Shown here: positions 17,706 through 27,273 of the stretch, one piece after another
Numbering within the stretch: position 1 is the first letter of the stretch
How the letters are laid out: each line of letters begins with the position of its first letter
Translations under genes and position numbers: made by a program
The notes under the pieces: generated by a model
Told to the model about the DNA's origin: nothing
The model's input: the letters and a program-made list of their open reading frames with translations, nothing else
Databases searched by the model: none
From: Pseudomonas lini
Lineage (GTDB): Bacteria; Pseudomonadota; Gammaproteobacteria; Pseudomonadales; Pseudomonadaceae
Direction of reading: 5' to 3'
DNA: 64,000 nt
NCBI RefSeq assembly: GCF_964063345.1
Contig: NZ_OZ061318.1
Coordinates: 4,402,001-4,466,000, forward strand

Positions 17706-17988
17706 GAAACAGCCATAGTTCTATGGGGGGCGTGTAAGCACCGTTTTGATTTGTTCCGGCTTCGACCCCGGGTCGCTGATTTGGCAGCGACGAGGTGAAG
17801 CCTATCGTTCAGGTGCTCGCGGCGCCAAGTCTACTCTGGCGACACTTGTTGTAGGAATCGTTGCCTTTACTTGAAGGCCCCGTCTGTAGGAATTTCCTGT
17901 TTTTGCACGAGGTGCAGGGAGACAGCGCCAAATGAATGGTTTTTCCTATATTTATTCTGCTTTCAGGAATTAAGTGCAGGATTTCTAC

Positions 17989-19242
17989 ATGTTGATCGAA
18001 TTTTCGGTTTCCAATTATCGCTCCTTCCGTGAGGCGCAAACCCTATCCATGGTTGCGACCCCACGCCTGAGTAAAAAGCGCAATGTATTCAAACCTTCCG
18101 TGAGTGGCGAAAAACTACCGGACTTGTTGAAGGTAGCGGCGATTTACGGGCCAAACGCGTCCGGTAAGTCTTCCCTTATCCAGGCGATGGGGATCATGGG
18201 ACGCCTGCTCGCAACGACCCCCTCCTCAAATGATGAACCGCTGCCGGTTTCACCGTTTCGTTTTGATCCGCAGCTCAAGAACGAGCCCAGTTTTTTTGAG
18301 TACAACTTCATTCAAAAAGGGCTCCGATATCGGTTTGTCCTGCGCATTACTTCACAACGGATAATCACGGAGCAGCTGGTTTCCTATCCCAAAGGGAAAG
18401 AAACACTGCTGTATGAACGTCGTTTTGGTGATGAGGGAGAGCAGTATGTTTTTGGTTCAAGTCTTGAGGGGGGGAAAGATGTCCACAATGCCTGGCGGCG
18501 CCTGACGAGCCCGAAGCTATTATTTATTTCGCAGGCCGTTGCGAACAGCAGCGAAGAACTGACTCAGTTGCGAGCGCCGTTTACCTGGTTTCAAACCGGT
18601 CTTCTTGTCATTGAGCAGAACAATATGATGGGGCTGTCTGCCGCCTCCATCAGGTTTTTGCAGGTTGCCTCGGACTACACAGTCGATTTAAAGGAGTTCT
18701 TAAGGGCCGTGGATATTCCGGTGTCTGCTATTCAACTCAATACTGAGGATGCAGATGCTGTTGCGACCAAGAAAAAGCTCACGCTTAAAGAATTCTTCGC
18801 TGCGGCCCAAAAAGACAAAGTAACCCTGACACATACAAGTCTCTTGGGAACAGCAGAATTCGATTTTTCAGAAGAGTCCGGAGGTACAAAAAACCTGATT
18901 GGCTTTTGGCTGCCCTGGTTCATGATCAATCGCGCAGATGGAAGCGGGATACTGTCTGTCGATGAGTTGGACAGCAGCCTCCATCCTGAAATAGTTGCTG
19001 ATCTGATCGGGAAACATCTCGATAGCGGATTGGATACTCAGCTGATATTTACGACACACGATACTCATCTAATGAATGCAAAAATTCTGCGGCGTGATCA
19101 ATTCTGGATCACTGAGCGCGGTGCCAATGGTGCAACCAGTGTTTTTTCCGTTCACGATTTTGAAGGGCGAGAGGGTGAGGATGTCGAGAAACGCTACTTT
19201 GAAGGCCGTTACCGCGGTTTGCCGCTGATCAGGCGGGGGTGA
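17989..19242 (+). CDS. ABC-type AAA ATPase of RloA/AbiLi type (phage defence candidate)
   Basis: A 417-residue cytoplasmic ATPase (AAA_15/AAA_21 class). It begins MLIEFSVSNYRSF, the usual N terminus of this family. Walker A GPNASGKS is at 54-61, an ABC-like signature ESGGT at 296-300, Walker B ILSVDELD at 321-328 followed by SSLHP, and the switch histidine in TTHDTH (H357). ATG 17989 follows GCAGG. The next gene starts 3 bases after the stop and encodes RloB, the pair seen in AbiL and other ATPase/nuclease defence modules. Base composition is AT-richer than the flanking core genes, which suggests acquisition. The triggering phage signal is unknown. Confidence 0.88.
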   Translation: MLIEFSVSNYRSFREAQTLSMVATPRLSKKRNVFKPSVSGEKLPDLLKVAAIYGPNASGKSSLIQAMGIMGRLLATTPSSNDEPLPVSPFRFDPQLKNEPSFFEYNFIQKGLRYRFVLRITSQRIITEQLVSYPKGKETLLYERRFGDEGEQYVFGSSLEGGKDVHNAWRRLTSPKLLFISQAVANSSEELTQLRAPFTWFQTGLLVIEQNNMMGLSAASIRFLQVASDYTVDLKEFLRAVDIPVSAIQLNTEDADAVATKKKLTLKEFFAAAQKDKVTLTHTSLLGTAEFDFSEESGGTKNLIGFWLPWFMINRADGSGILSVDELDSSLHPEIVADLIGKHLDSGLDTQLIFTTHDTHLMNAKILRRDQFWITERGANGATSVFSVHDFEGREGEDVEKRYFEGRYRGLPLIRRG

Positions 19243-19245
19243 TCA

Positions 19246-19872
19246 ATGCAGCACTCGACAAAATCATTTGATCGGAAGAAATCAAGATTCAAGCCTCAGC
19301 CCCAAGTGCTGGTTCTCTGTGAAGATAGCAAGTCAGGAAAACGGTATCTGGAGGAGGCCGCCTTTCATTTTCGCGCCAAAGCTCAGGTAGAAATTGCCCA
19401 CTGCGGTGTCACGCACCCGAGCGGAATAGTAGAAAGAGCCATTGCCCGTCAGAAACGTTTCGACAGAGTGTTTTGTGCATTGGATCGCGATACGCATCAA
19501 TGTTTTGAGAGAGCGATAGATCTGGCGAGGCCTCATCCGAAAATCAAAGTCATAGCATCGTTTCCCTGTTTTGAGTTTTGGCTTCTTTTGCACTTCGGCT
19601 TCAATCGAAAGCCATTTAGATCTGTTGGGAAAAACTCTCCCGGCGACTTGGTAGCCAAGAGCCTCAGAGAAAAGCCGAACATGGATAAGTACCAGAAGGG
19701 CAAAGACATCAGCTATTTTGCTCAGCTATTGGGTGAGCCTTTTCAGAAAGCCAGAGCGTTGGCACCCAAGATTCTCGAAGACGTCGCCATCAGCGGCGAA
19801 CCCAATCCCAGTACCGAAATCCATCTGCTGATGGATGAATTCGAAACCCTCTCCAAGCCTCAGCCGATCTAA
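19246..19872 (+). CDS. RloB family protein (AbiLii-like, Toprim-like effector candidate)
   Basis: 208 residues. The RloB pattern is visible: a basic N terminus, VLVLCEDSKSGKRYLEE (acidic E26/D27), CALDRDTH (D80 and D82), and FPCFEFWLLLHFGF at 106-119. These acidic residues fit the Toprim-like metal site proposed for the family, so it is probably the nuclease partner of the upstream ATPase. Translation is likely coupled: ATG lies 3 bases after the ATPase stop, with GGGGG as the ribosome site. A perfect hairpin follows the stop. It is distinguished from PARIS (DUF4435) and Septu (HNH) partners by the FPCFEFWLLLHF block. Confidence 0.87.
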   Translation: MQHSTKSFDRKKSRFKPQPQVLVLCEDSKSGKRYLEEAAFHFRAKAQVEIAHCGVTHPSGIVERAIARQKRFDRVFCALDRDTHQCFERAIDLARPHPKIKVIASFPCFEFWLLLHFGFNRKPFRSVGKNSPGDLVAKSLREKPNMDKYQKGKDISYFAQLLGEPFQKARALAPKILEDVAISGEPNPSTEIHLLMDEFETLSKPQPI

Positions 19873-19875
19873 CGC

Positions 19876-19913
19876 CATCAACCCTGCCCACAGAGATGTG
19901 AGCAGGGTTGATG
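19876..19913 (+). terminator. 12-bp perfect hairpin after the ATPase-RloB operon
   Basis: CATCAACCCTGC and GCAGGGTTGATG with a 14-base loop, 4 bases after the rloB stop. There is no strong T-run, so it may act as an mRNA 3' stabiliser as well as a terminator. Confidence 0.65.
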
Positions 19914-20000
19914 GTGTTAGATCGGTTCAATTTATTCTGGTTTTTGGCGTGGAATCTGGCGGTGCGCGTTATCGATGCCTTCCTTGATTGTGCGGCGACG

Positions 20001-20030
20001 CCATCGCGGGCAAGCCACGCTCCCACAGGT
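20001..20030. repeat. REP palindrome, diverged
   Basis: A single copy (CGCGGGCAAGCCACGCTCCC) downstream of the convergent rloB and aldehyde dehydrogenase genes. Confidence 0.7.
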
Positions 20031-20059
20031 TCAGTGCAGTTCCTGTAGGAGCGAAGCTT

Positions 20060-21484
20060 TTAATGCTTGAACATCACATGCCGCACAACGGTGTAGTCCT
20101 CCAGCCCATACATCGACATGTCTTTCCCATAACCGGATAGTTTCTGACCGCCGTGAGGCATTTCGCTGACCAGCATGAAGTGGGTATTCACCCACGTGCA
20201 GCCGTACTGCAGGCGTGCAGACAGACGATGCGCGCGGCCGACGTCCGTGGTCCAGACGGATGACGCCAGGCCGTAGTCTGAATCGTTGGCCCAGGCCAGT
20301 GCTTGCGCTTCATCGGTGAACTTGGTGACCGACACTACCGGCCCGAACACTTCGCGGCGCACGATCTCGTCGTCCTGTTGCACGTCCGCCAGCACCGTCG
20401 GTTCAAAGAAGAAGCCGTTGCCTTCCACCGCTTTACCGCCAGTGATCAAACGAATGTGCGGTTGTGCCATGGCGCGCTCGACCAATCCGGTCACGCGGTC
20501 GCGATGTTGCGCGCTGATCAGAGGACCCAGTTCCGTCGAGGGATCGTCCTGCAAGCCGTACTTGATACTGCTGACGGCCGCACCGAGCTTCTCGACGAAC
20601 TGGTCGTAAATGCCTGCTTGCGCATAAATACGGCAGGCGGCGGTGCAATCCTGGCCGGCGTTGTAGAAACCGAAGGTGCGAATGCCTTCCACGGCGGCGT
20701 CGATGTCGGCATCGTCGAAGATGATCACCGGCGCCTTGCCGCCGAGTTCCATGTGCATGCGTTTGACGTTGCCAGCGGTGCTGGAAATGATGTTCGAACC
20801 GGTGGCGATGGAACCGGTCAGCGACACCATGCGTACCTTCGGGTGAGTGACCAGTGGGCTGCCGACCGTAGGACCACGACCGAACACCAGGTTAAGCACG
20901 CCAGCCGGGAAGATTTCCGACGCCAGTTCTGCCAGGCGCAGGGCGGTCAGTGGGGTTTGTTCCGACGGCTTGAGCACCACGGTATTACCGGCGGCCAGGG
21001 CCGGGGCGATTTTCCAGGCGACCATCATCAGCGGGTAGTTCCACGGCGCGATCGAGGCAATCACGCCCACCGGGTCGCGGCGGATCATTGAGGTGTGGCC
21101 GGGCAGGTATTCCCCTCCCAGTGCGCCGCTCATGCAACGGCTGGCGCCGGCGAAGAAACGGAACACGTCGGCAATCGCTGGGATCTCATCGTTCAGCGCG
21201 GCGCTGTAGGGTTTGCCGCAGTTGTCCGACTCCAGTTTGGCCAGCTCTTCGCCATGGGCTTCGATGATGTCGGCAAGTTTGAGCAGCAGCAGTGAGCGCT
21301 CTTTCGGCGTGGTTTGCGACCAGGTTTCGAAGGCGGTATCGGCGGCTCGCACGGCGGCATCGACCTGGGCTTCGCTGGCTTCGTTTATTTCTACCAGCAC
21401 ACGGCCGAGGGCTGGGTTGAACACGGCTTGGGCGGGGCCGTCGCCATTGACGAGTTGGCCGTTGATCAAGAGTTTGGTTTGCAT
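20060..21484 (-). CDS. patD: Gamma-aminobutyraldehyde dehydrogenase
   Basis: 474-residue NAD-dependent aldehyde dehydrogenase, oxidising 4-aminobutanal to GABA in putrescine breakdown. ATG 21484 follows GAGGACATAGCC and begins [12 protein letters not shown]. Visible family features are [29 protein letters not shown]-type SLTGSIATG, catalytic Glu in [10 protein letters not shown] and catalytic Cys in [11 protein letters not shown]. It lies at the end of a ydcS-T-U-V-like ABC transporter operon exactly as in E. coli ydcSTUVW, which supports the substrate call. A REP pair separates it from the last permease gene. Confidence 0.93.
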   Translation of the reverse strand: MQTKLLINGQLVNGDGPAQAVFNPALGRVLVEINEASEAQVDAAVRAADTAFETWSQTTPKERSLLLLKLADIIEAHGEELAKLESDNCGKPYSAALNDEIPAIADVFRFFAGASRCMSGALGGEYLPGHTSMIRRDPVGVIASIAPWNYPLMMVAWKIAPALAAGNTVVLKPSEQTPLTALRLAELASEIFPAGVLNLVFGRGPTVGSPLVTHPKVRMVSLTGSIATGSNIISSTAGNVKRMHMELGGKAPVIIFDDADIDAAVEGIRTFGFYNAGQDCTAACRIYAQAGIYDQFVEKLGAAVSSIKYGLQDDPSTELGPLISAQHRDRVTGLVERAMAQPHIRLITGGKAVEGNGFFFEPTVLADVQQDDEIVRREVFGPVVSVTKFTDEAQALAWANDSDYGLASSVWTTDVGRAHRLSARLQYGCTWVNTHFMLVSEMPHGGQKLSGYGKDMSMYGLEDYTVVRHVMFKH

Positions 21485-21533
21485 GGCTATGTCCTCATCG
21501 AAGCTGCTTTTGTTTTCCTGCTGAAACCGGCCC

Positions 21534-21628
21534 CCTGTGGGAGCGGGCTTGCCCGCGATGACTGGCTGACATTCAACAGAAATGTCGACTGTAAAATCGC
21601 TATCGCGGGCACGCCCGCTCCCACAGGA
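21534..21628. repeat. Inverted pair of REP palindromes
   Basis: REP copies at about 21534-21559 and 21600-21628 between the permease and the dehydrogenase. The second has CACGCCC in place of CAAGCCC. Confidence 0.85.
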
Positions 21629-21659
21629 TCCGGTTCCCGCATTGAGAATCAGTTGTCCG

Positions 21660-22484
21660 TTATTTCCCGCCACTGCCCGCAACGCTTTCGCCACCCCGGG
21701 TCAGGTAATAGGCGCCGAGGATCGGCAGCATGGTCACCATCATCACCAGCATCGCGACGACGTTGGTTACCGGCACGTCCCGTGGGCGGCTGAGCTGGTT
21801 GAGCAGCCACAACGGCAAGGTGCGTTCATGACCGGCGGTGAAGGTGGTGACGATGATTTCGTCGAACGACAGGGCGAACGCCAGCATGCCGCCAGCGAGC
21901 AACGCCGAGCCGAGGTTTGGCAGGACGATGTAGCGGAAGGTCTGCCAACCGTCGGCGCCGAGGTCCATCGAGGCTTCGATCAAACTGTATGACGTGCGGC
22001 GCAAGCGGGCGATGACGTTGTTGTAGACGATCACCACGCAGAAGGTCGCATGGCCGACGATGATGGTGAACATCCCCGGTTCGATCCCCAGCGTTTTGAA
22101 AGTCGCCAACAGCGCGATCCCGGTGATGATCCCGGGCAGGGCAATCGGCAGGATCAGCATCAGCGAGATGCCTTGCTTGCCGAAGAAGTCCCGCCGGTAC
22201 AACGCCGCCGACGCAAGGGTGCCGAGGACCATCGCAATCAGCGTCGCGACGGCCGCGATTTGCAACGACAACTTGATCGCTTCCAGCACGTCCGGCCGGG
22301 AGAACGCCACGCCGATCCACTTCAGGGTGAAGCCCTTGGGCGGAAAGCTGAACGCCGCGTCTTCGGTGTTGAAGGCGTAGAGGAAGATGATCAGGATCGG
22401 GAAGTGCAAGAACATCAACCCGCCCCAGGCGGCGATGCGCAGGCCCAGGGATGCCCGATCTTGAGATGAAGCATCAGAGCGCAT
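21660..22484 (-). CDS. ydcV: ABC transporter permease, YdcV-like
   Basis: 274 residues with about six transmembrane helices, PotC/YdcV type. The cytoplasmic EAA loop reads [22 protein letters not shown]. It forms the membrane channel with the neighbouring permease for uptake of a polyamine or related amine. The start overlaps the end of ydcU by 11 bases. It is the fourth gene of the operon ydcS-T-U-V-patD. Confidence 0.92.
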   Translation of the reverse strand: MRSDASSQDRASLGLRIAAWGGLMFLHFPILIIFLYAFNTEDAAFSFPPKGFTLKWIGVAFSRPDVLEAIKLSLQIAAVATLIAMVLGTLASAALYRRDFFGKQGISLMLILPIALPGIITGIALLATFKTLGIEPGMFTIIVGHATFCVVIVYNNVIARLRRTSYSLIEASMDLGADGWQTFRYIVLPNLGSALLAGGMLAFALSFDEIIVTTFTAGHERTLPLWLLNQLSRPRDVPVTNVVAMLVMMVTMLPILGAYYLTRGGESVAGSGGK

Positions 22485-23421
22485 CGAAAGCCCCCAGACG
22501 TTTGACGATGGACAGGTAAATGGCGATCAGTACGATCGGCACCAAGGTGAAGGCGGCCGCCATCGGCATATTGCCGATCGCTCCTTGCTGGGCGTAGACC
22601 ATGCTGCCGATGAAGTAGCCCGGCGGGCCCACCAGTTGCGGCACGATGAAGTCGCCCAAGGTCAACGAAAACGTGAAGATCGAACCGGCCGCGATGCCCG
22701 GAATCGACAGCGGCAGAATCACTTGCATGAAGGTCTGGCGCGGCTTGGCCCCGAGGTCCGCCGAGGCTTGCAGCAAGGACGGCGGCAGGCGTTCCAGTGA
22801 AGCCTGAATCGGCAGGATCATGAACGGCAGCCAGATGTAGACGAACACCATGAACCGCCCCAGATGCGAGGTCGACAAGGTGCTGCCGCCAACGCCCGGA
22901 ATTCCGAGCACTAACTGCAACACTGGCTCCAGCCCCAGGTGCTGAACGAACCACTGGGCCACGCCGCCCTTGGCCAGCAGCAAGGTCCAGGCGTAGGCCT
23001 TGACGATGTAACTGGCCCACATTGGCATCATCACCGCGATGTAGAAAAACGCCTTGGTCTTGCCGCTGGTGTAGCGCGCCATGTAGTAGGCGATCGGGAA
23101 CGCCACGATTGCACTGGCGATCGACACGACGATGGCCATGCTCAGCGTGCGCAGGATGATGTCGAAGTTCGACGGCTGGAACAGTGCGGTGAAATTCGCC
23201 AGGGTCAGGTCGGGCGTGACCGCCATGGTGAAGTCATCGAAGGTGTAGAAGCCTTGCCACAACAACGTCAACAGCGAGCCGAGGTAGATCGCACCGAACC
23301 ACAGTAACGGCGGCACCAGCAGCAGCGACAGATACAGGTTCGGCCGGCGGTATAACAAGTTCGAAAACCGGCGCAACGGCGAGCCGCTGGCGGGGTGTTG
23401 AGGAGCGGCCACGCCGTTCAT
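22474..23421 (-). CDS. ydcU: ABC transporter permease, YdcU-like
   Basis: 315 residues, PotB/YdcU type, with a first helix near [20 protein letters not shown] and an EAA loop [25 protein letters not shown] 23421 lies one base after the stop of the ATP-binding gene, so an upstream in-frame ATG inside that gene was not used. It pairs with YdcV. Long periplasmic loops are typical for spermidine/putrescine permeases. Confidence 0.92.
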   Translation of the reverse strand: MNGVAAPQHPASGSPLRRFSNLLYRRPNLYLSLLLVPPLLWFGAIYLGSLLTLLWQGFYTFDDFTMAVTPDLTLANFTALFQPSNFDIILRTLSMAIVVSIASAIVAFPIAYYMARYTSGKTKAFFYIAVMMPMWASYIVKAYAWTLLLAKGGVAQWFVQHLGLEPVLQLVLGIPGVGGSTLSTSHLGRFMVFVYIWLPFMILPIQASLERLPPSLLQASADLGAKPRQTFMQVILPLSIPGIAAGSIFTFSLTLGDFIVPQLVGPPGYFIGSMVYAQQGAIGNMPMAAAFTLVPIVLIAIYLSIVKRLGAFDAL

Positions 23422-23422
23422 C

Positions 23423-24460
23423 TCACACCCCGCCCACAACATTGTCGTGCAGCGGGATCATCGCCTCGCGCGCCCAACGAGCGCTGATGCGCTGCCCGGT
23501 CTGATGTTGCGCGCTGACGTCTAGCCACTGGACGTTGGCCTGGCTGATGTTCAGCGTCTGGCCGTTTTCCAGTTTCAGTTCATAACGGGTGGCGCTGCCT
23601 TGGTACTGGATGTCGTGCAGCAGGCCGCTGACTTCGATTTCATGGCTGGCCAGCGGGCCTTCGGCGAAACGCACGTGTTCCGGGCGGATCGAAAACGGCT
23701 GTGGATTGCCGCTCAACTGCTGCGCCAGATCGCCGCGAATCACGTTGGACGTGCCGACGAATTCGGCGACGAACGTGGTCGCCGGTTTCATGTACAGGTT
23801 GCGCGGTGTGTCGACCTGTTCGATGCGGCCCTTATTGAATACCGCCACGCGGTCGGACATCGACAGTGCTTCGGTCTGGTCGTGGGTGACGAAGATAAAG
23901 GTAATGCCGAGCTGGCGTTGCAGCTTCTTCAGCTCGCCTTGCATTTGCTCGCGCAGTTTCAGATCGAGGGCGCCCAAGGGCTCGTCGAGCAGCAACACGC
24001 GAGGGCGATTGACCAATGCGCGGGCCAGGGCTACACGCTGACGCTGGCCACCGGAGAGTTGCACCGGTTTGCGCTCGCCGTAACCGCCGAGAGCGACCAT
24101 GTCGAGGGCTTCTTCGGCGCGTTTTTGGCGTTCGGACTTGCCGACGCCTTTGACTTTCAAACCGTAGGCGACGTTGTCGAGTACGTTCATGTGCGGGAAC
24201 AGCGCGTAATCCTGGAACACGGTGTTCACGTCGCGCTGATACGGCGGCAGCCCGGCGGCTTCGGCGCCATGAATACGGATGGAGCCAGTGCTCGGTTGCT
24301 CGAAACCGGCGATCAGGCGCAGGCAAGTGGTTTTGCCCGAGCCGGAAGGGCCCAGCAGGGAAAAGAACTCGCCGTCCTGGATATCGATGGAAACCCGGTC
24401 AACGGCCTTCACTTCGCCGAACTGACGGGAAACGTTGCTGAACTGGACTGCAAGCGTCAT
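23423..24460 (-). CDS. ydcT: ABC transporter ATP-binding protein, YdcT/PotA-like
   Basis: 345 residues. Walker A GPSGSGKT, Q-loop in FQDYALFPHM, signature LSGGQRQRVALARAL, Walker B VLLLDEPLGALDLKLR and switch His in FVTHDQTEAL are all intact. A C-terminal TOBE domain (about 280-335) is present, as in PotA. ATG 24460 begins MTLAVQFSNVSRQFG. The upstream part of the longer open frame reads into REP-flanked intergenic DNA and is not coding. Confidence 0.95.
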   Translation of the reverse strand: MTLAVQFSNVSRQFGEVKAVDRVSIDIQDGEFFSLLGPSGSGKTTCLRLIAGFEQPSTGSIRIHGAEAAGLPPYQRDVNTVFQDYALFPHMNVLDNVAYGLKVKGVGKSERQKRAEEALDMVALGGYGERKPVQLSGGQRQRVALARALVNRPRVLLLDEPLGALDLKLREQMQGELKKLQRQLGITFIFVTHDQTEALSMSDRVAVFNKGRIEQVDTPRNLYMKPATTFVAEFVGTSNVIRGDLAQQLSGNPQPFSIRPEHVRFAEGPLASHEIEVSGLLHDIQYQGSATRYELKLENGQTLNISQANVQWLDVSAQHQTGQRISARWAREAMIPLHDNVVGGV

Positions 24461-24576
24461 GGTGCGGAGCTCCGAAAAGGCGAGGGTCGTCACAGCGGCC
24501 CTTGCCTGGACTTCTAAAAACGAGGTATCGGTTGTCTGTAAAGTCGAACTCGGTAGTGGCAACAGCGGTGATCCAA

Positions 24577-24669
24577 TGTGGGAGCTGGCTTGCCTGCGAT
24601 AGCGGAGTGTCAGACAACATCTCTGCTACCTGACACACCGCTATCGCGGGCAAGCCCGGCTCCCACAGG
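24577..24669. repeat. Large inverted repeat built from two REP copies
   Basis: The arms include TGTGGGAGCTGGCTTGCC and its near-complement, and continue inward through AGCGGAGTGTCAG and CTGACACACCGCT. It lies between the binding-protein gene and the rest of the operon, so it may separate expression levels of ydcS from ydcTUV-patD. Confidence 0.85.
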
Positions 24670-24693
24670 GATCTGCGTCATTCACTCCGCAGA

Positions 24694-25845
24694 CTAGCGA
24701 CCGCCCATAATCGCAATGTAATCCTGGGTCCAGCGGCTGTAAGGCACGAACTTGCCGCCTTCAGCCTGCGGGGTTTTCCAGAAGGCGATCTTGTCGAACT
24801 GGTCGAAACCGTTGGTCTTGCAACCCTCGGCGCCCAGCAGTTCGCTTGCCTTACACGCCGCTGGAACCGCCGGCAACGAACCAAACCACGCCGCCACATC
24901 ACCCTGGACTTTCGGTTGCAGCGACCAGTCCATCCACTTGTAAGCGCAGTTCGGGTGCTTGGCCTCGGCGTGCAACATGGTGGTGTCGGCCCACCCGGTG
25001 GCACCTTCTTTCGGGATGGTCGAGGCGATGGGCTGTTTCTCGTTCATCAAGCCGTTGACCTGATAGGGCCAGGAGCTGGAAGCCACCACGCCTTCGTTCT
25101 TGAAATCACTCATCTGCACGGTGGTGTCGTGCCAGTAGCGGTGGATCAACTTTTGCTGGGCGCGCAGCAAGTCGAGAACGGCCTTGTATTGTTTTTCGTC
25201 GAGCAGGTACGGATCCGTGATGCCCAGTTCCGGCTTGGCGGTTTTCAGGTACAGCGCCGCGTCGGCGATGTAGATCGGGCCGTCATACGCTTGCACGCGG
25301 CCCTTGTTGGATTTGCCGTCGGACAGCTTCTGCTCTTCGAACAGCACGCCCCAACTGGTCGGCGGTTGCGTGAACACCTTGGTGTTGTACATCAGCACAT
25401 TCGGGCCCCATTGATAGGGGGTGCCGTAAGTCTGCTTGTTGACCACGTACCACGGTGCATCCTTCAGGCGCGGGTCGAGATTCTTCCAGTTGGGGATCAG
25501 TGCGGTGTTGATCGGCTGCACACGTTTGCCGGCGATCAGGCGCAGAGAGGCATCGCCGGACGCCGTCACCAGGTCGTAACCGCCCTTGGTCATCAGGGTG
25601 ACCATTTCATCGGACGTGCCGGCCGTCTTGACGTTGACCTTACAGCCGGTTTCCTTCTCGAAAGCGCTGACCCAGTCGTAGGCCTTGTCGGTTTCACCCC
25701 GTTCGATATAGCCAGGCCAGGCGACGATATCCAGCTGACCTTCGCCGGCGCCGACGGCTTTCAGCGGTTCGGCGGCCTGCAGGCTGGTGCTGGCCAGTAG
25801 CGCCGTGGTGATTGCACTGAGCAGTGCGGTCTTGTGCACAAGCAT
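24694..25845 (-). CDS. ydcS: ABC transporter periplasmic substrate-binding protein, YdcS-like
   Basis: 383 residues, PotD/YdcS family. The signal peptide MLVHKTALLSAITTALLAS ends LQAAEP. The mature protein begins QLDIVAWPGYIERGETDKAYDW and has WGPNVLMYNTKVF and WMDWSLQPKVQGDVA, typical of polyamine-type binders. It is the first gene of the operon, with AGAAGAGGG before the ATG. The ligand is probably putrescine, GABA or a related amine, inferred from the linked dehydrogenase. Confidence 0.93.
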   Translation of the reverse strand: MLVHKTALLSAITTALLASTSLQAAEPLKAVGAGEGQLDIVAWPGYIERGETDKAYDWVSAFEKETGCKVNVKTAGTSDEMVTLMTKGGYDLVTASGDASLRLIAGKRVQPINTALIPNWKNLDPRLKDAPWYVVNKQTYGTPYQWGPNVLMYNTKVFTQPPTSWGVLFEEQKLSDGKSNKGRVQAYDGPIYIADAALYLKTAKPELGITDPYLLDEKQYKAVLDLLRAQQKLIHRYWHDTTVQMSDFKNEGVVASSSWPYQVNGLMNEKQPIASTIPKEGATGWADTTMLHAEAKHPNCAYKWMDWSLQPKVQGDVAAWFGSLPAVPAACKASELLGAEGCKTNGFDQFDKIAFWKTPQAEGGKFVPYSRWTQDYIAIMGGR

Positions 25846-26169
25846 GGTGAACCCTCTTCTTTAAATTATGGTCGGGGCAGTGAACGGGGTGATGCGCCGT
25901 GAGTGGCTTGTTATTAGCTTAGTGCGCTTTGTGAGAGGCAGATTGAGGCCGGGCTTTCTTATGGATTTATCCAGCCTAGTGCGCGGTTTCACGGTCGACA
26001 AATCTCAAAGGCTGCATTCGATGAAATAGATTGTGTGGATGCGTTTCCGCCGGTTTGCCTGACAGTTGAGCAACATCTGGAAGCACTCTCATCGAGAGAC
26101 GGCGGGCACTTTCGATCTAGGCTGGTGGCCTTAAAGATCCGGTTAACCCGAATTCGTGGAGGCAGCAAA
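25846..26169. other. Divergent promoter region
   Basis: 324 bases between the leftward ydcS operon and the rightward DUF533 gene. There is no open frame with coding character and no strong palindrome. It presumably holds both promoters; I could not place a confident -35/-10 pair or an operator. Confidence 0.5.
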
Positions 26170-26892
26170 ATGAACACTCGTGGATTGCTCGATCAACTAC
26201 TCAAATCCGGTCAGGATCTGTTGCAGAACAAGGCTGGTGGCACCCAGAACAAGGCGTCCAGCGGTGGTTTGGGCGGTTTGCTCGGCGGCAGCGGTAGTTC
26301 CGGCGGCCTCGGCAGTTTGCTCTCAGGTGCCGGCGGCGGTGCGTTGGCGGCGGGCGCCATGGGCCTGTTGCTGGGCAGCAAAAAGGCTCGCAGTGTTGGC
26401 GGCAAGGCCCTGACCTACGGCGGCCTCGCCGCATTGGGCGTGATTGCCTACAAGGCATACGGCAACTGGCAGGCCCAGCAGGGCACCGCAGCCACAACCG
26501 AGCCGCAAACGATCGACCGCTTGCCGGCGGCCCAGGTCGAGCAACACAGCCAGGCGATCCTCAAGGCGTTGGTGGCCGCGGCCAAGGCTGACGGTCATGT
26601 CGATGAGCGTGAACGTCAATTGATCGAAGGCGAGTTCAGCAAGCTCGACAATGATCAGGAGCTGCAACACTGGCTGCACGCCGAACTCAACAAACCGCTG
26701 GACCCGACCGACGTCGCCCGCGCCGCCAGCACCCCGGAAATGGCCGCTGAAATGTACATCGCCAGTGTGATGCTGGTGGATGAGGAGAACTTCATGGAGA
26801 AGTCCTACCTCGATGAGCTGGCGCGGCAGTTGAAGCTGGAACCGGGGTTGAAGGCAGAGTTGGAGAAGCAGGTGCGGCAGGCTTCGGTGTAA
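26170..26892 (+). CDS. DUF533/TerB-like protein (YebE-like)
   Basis: 240 residues. A short N-terminal helix is followed by a glycine/serine-rich stretch (about 25-60, GGLGGLLGGSGSSGG), a hydrophobic glycine-rich helix (about 55-100, a possible membrane segment) and a C-terminal TerB-like helical domain (about 125-240, ALVAAAKADGHVDERERQLIEGEF). ATG 26170 follows GGAGG. The YebE/DUF533 family is of unknown function; E. coli yebE belongs to envelope-stress regulons. The gene stands alone, with a REP cluster downstream. Confidence 0.88.
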   Translation: MNTRGLLDQLLKSGQDLLQNKAGGTQNKASSGGLGGLLGGSGSSGGLGSLLSGAGGGALAAGAMGLLLGSKKARSVGGKALTYGGLAALGVIAYKAYGNWQAQQGTAATTEPQTIDRLPAAQVEQHSQAILKALVAAAKADGHVDERERQLIEGEFSKLDNDQELQHWLHAELNKPLDPTDVARAASTPEMAAEMYIASVMLVDEENFMEKSYLDELARQLKLEPGLKAELEKQVRQASV

Positions 26893-26903
26893 GTCTTAAG
26901 ACC

Positions 26904-27133
26904 GACTTCGCGGGCAAGTCGGATCGCCGCACGCTCGCTCCTACAGTGAATTGTCGAACACGACTAATGTCGTCGACGCTGACCTGTAGGAGCGAGGCTT
27001 GCCCGCGAAAGCGGTGTGTCAGGCAACAGATTTTCACTGGATGGACGCTATCGCGAGCAGGCTCGCTCCCACATCGGACCGCGTCCATTTGGACAACTCG
27101 GCCCACTGTGGGAGCGAGCCTGCTCGCGAAGGC
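26904..27133. repeat. Cluster of four REP palindromes
   Basis: Copies at about 26904-26946, 26984-27015, 27046-27078 and 27105-27133, alternating in orientation. They mix the GCGGGCAAGC and GCGAGCAGGCTCGC sequence variants. They fill most of the 381 bases between the DUF533 gene and wspA. The variants differ in the palindrome arm, so the cluster seems to combine more than one REP lineage. Confidence 0.85.
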
Positions 27134-27273
27134 GTCTTCAGCCAACCCAGCAAAGCCCTCATTACTCATCCCGCCATTCCCCTCCCAGAACAAGATTTGG
27201 CGCACCTCCCGTCTTATAAATGAAACACCCTCAGCTATACTCCGCAGCATTTGAACCGCCCCGAGGACTGACT

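Noticed and set aside
17989..19872. ATPase pair as Septu or PARIS
   Set aside because: The partner shows no HNH motif (Septu) and carries the RloB block FPCFEFWLLLHF rather than a DUF4435 pattern as I know it.
16530..19930. Complete prophage or integrative element
   Set aside because: Only a BRO gene is phage-like; no integrase, structural genes, attachment repeats or tRNA were seen.
26904..27133. Regularly spaced palindromes as a possible CRISPR array
   Set aside because: The units alternate in orientation, vary in sequence and have unequal spacers; they are REP elements. No cas genes are near.
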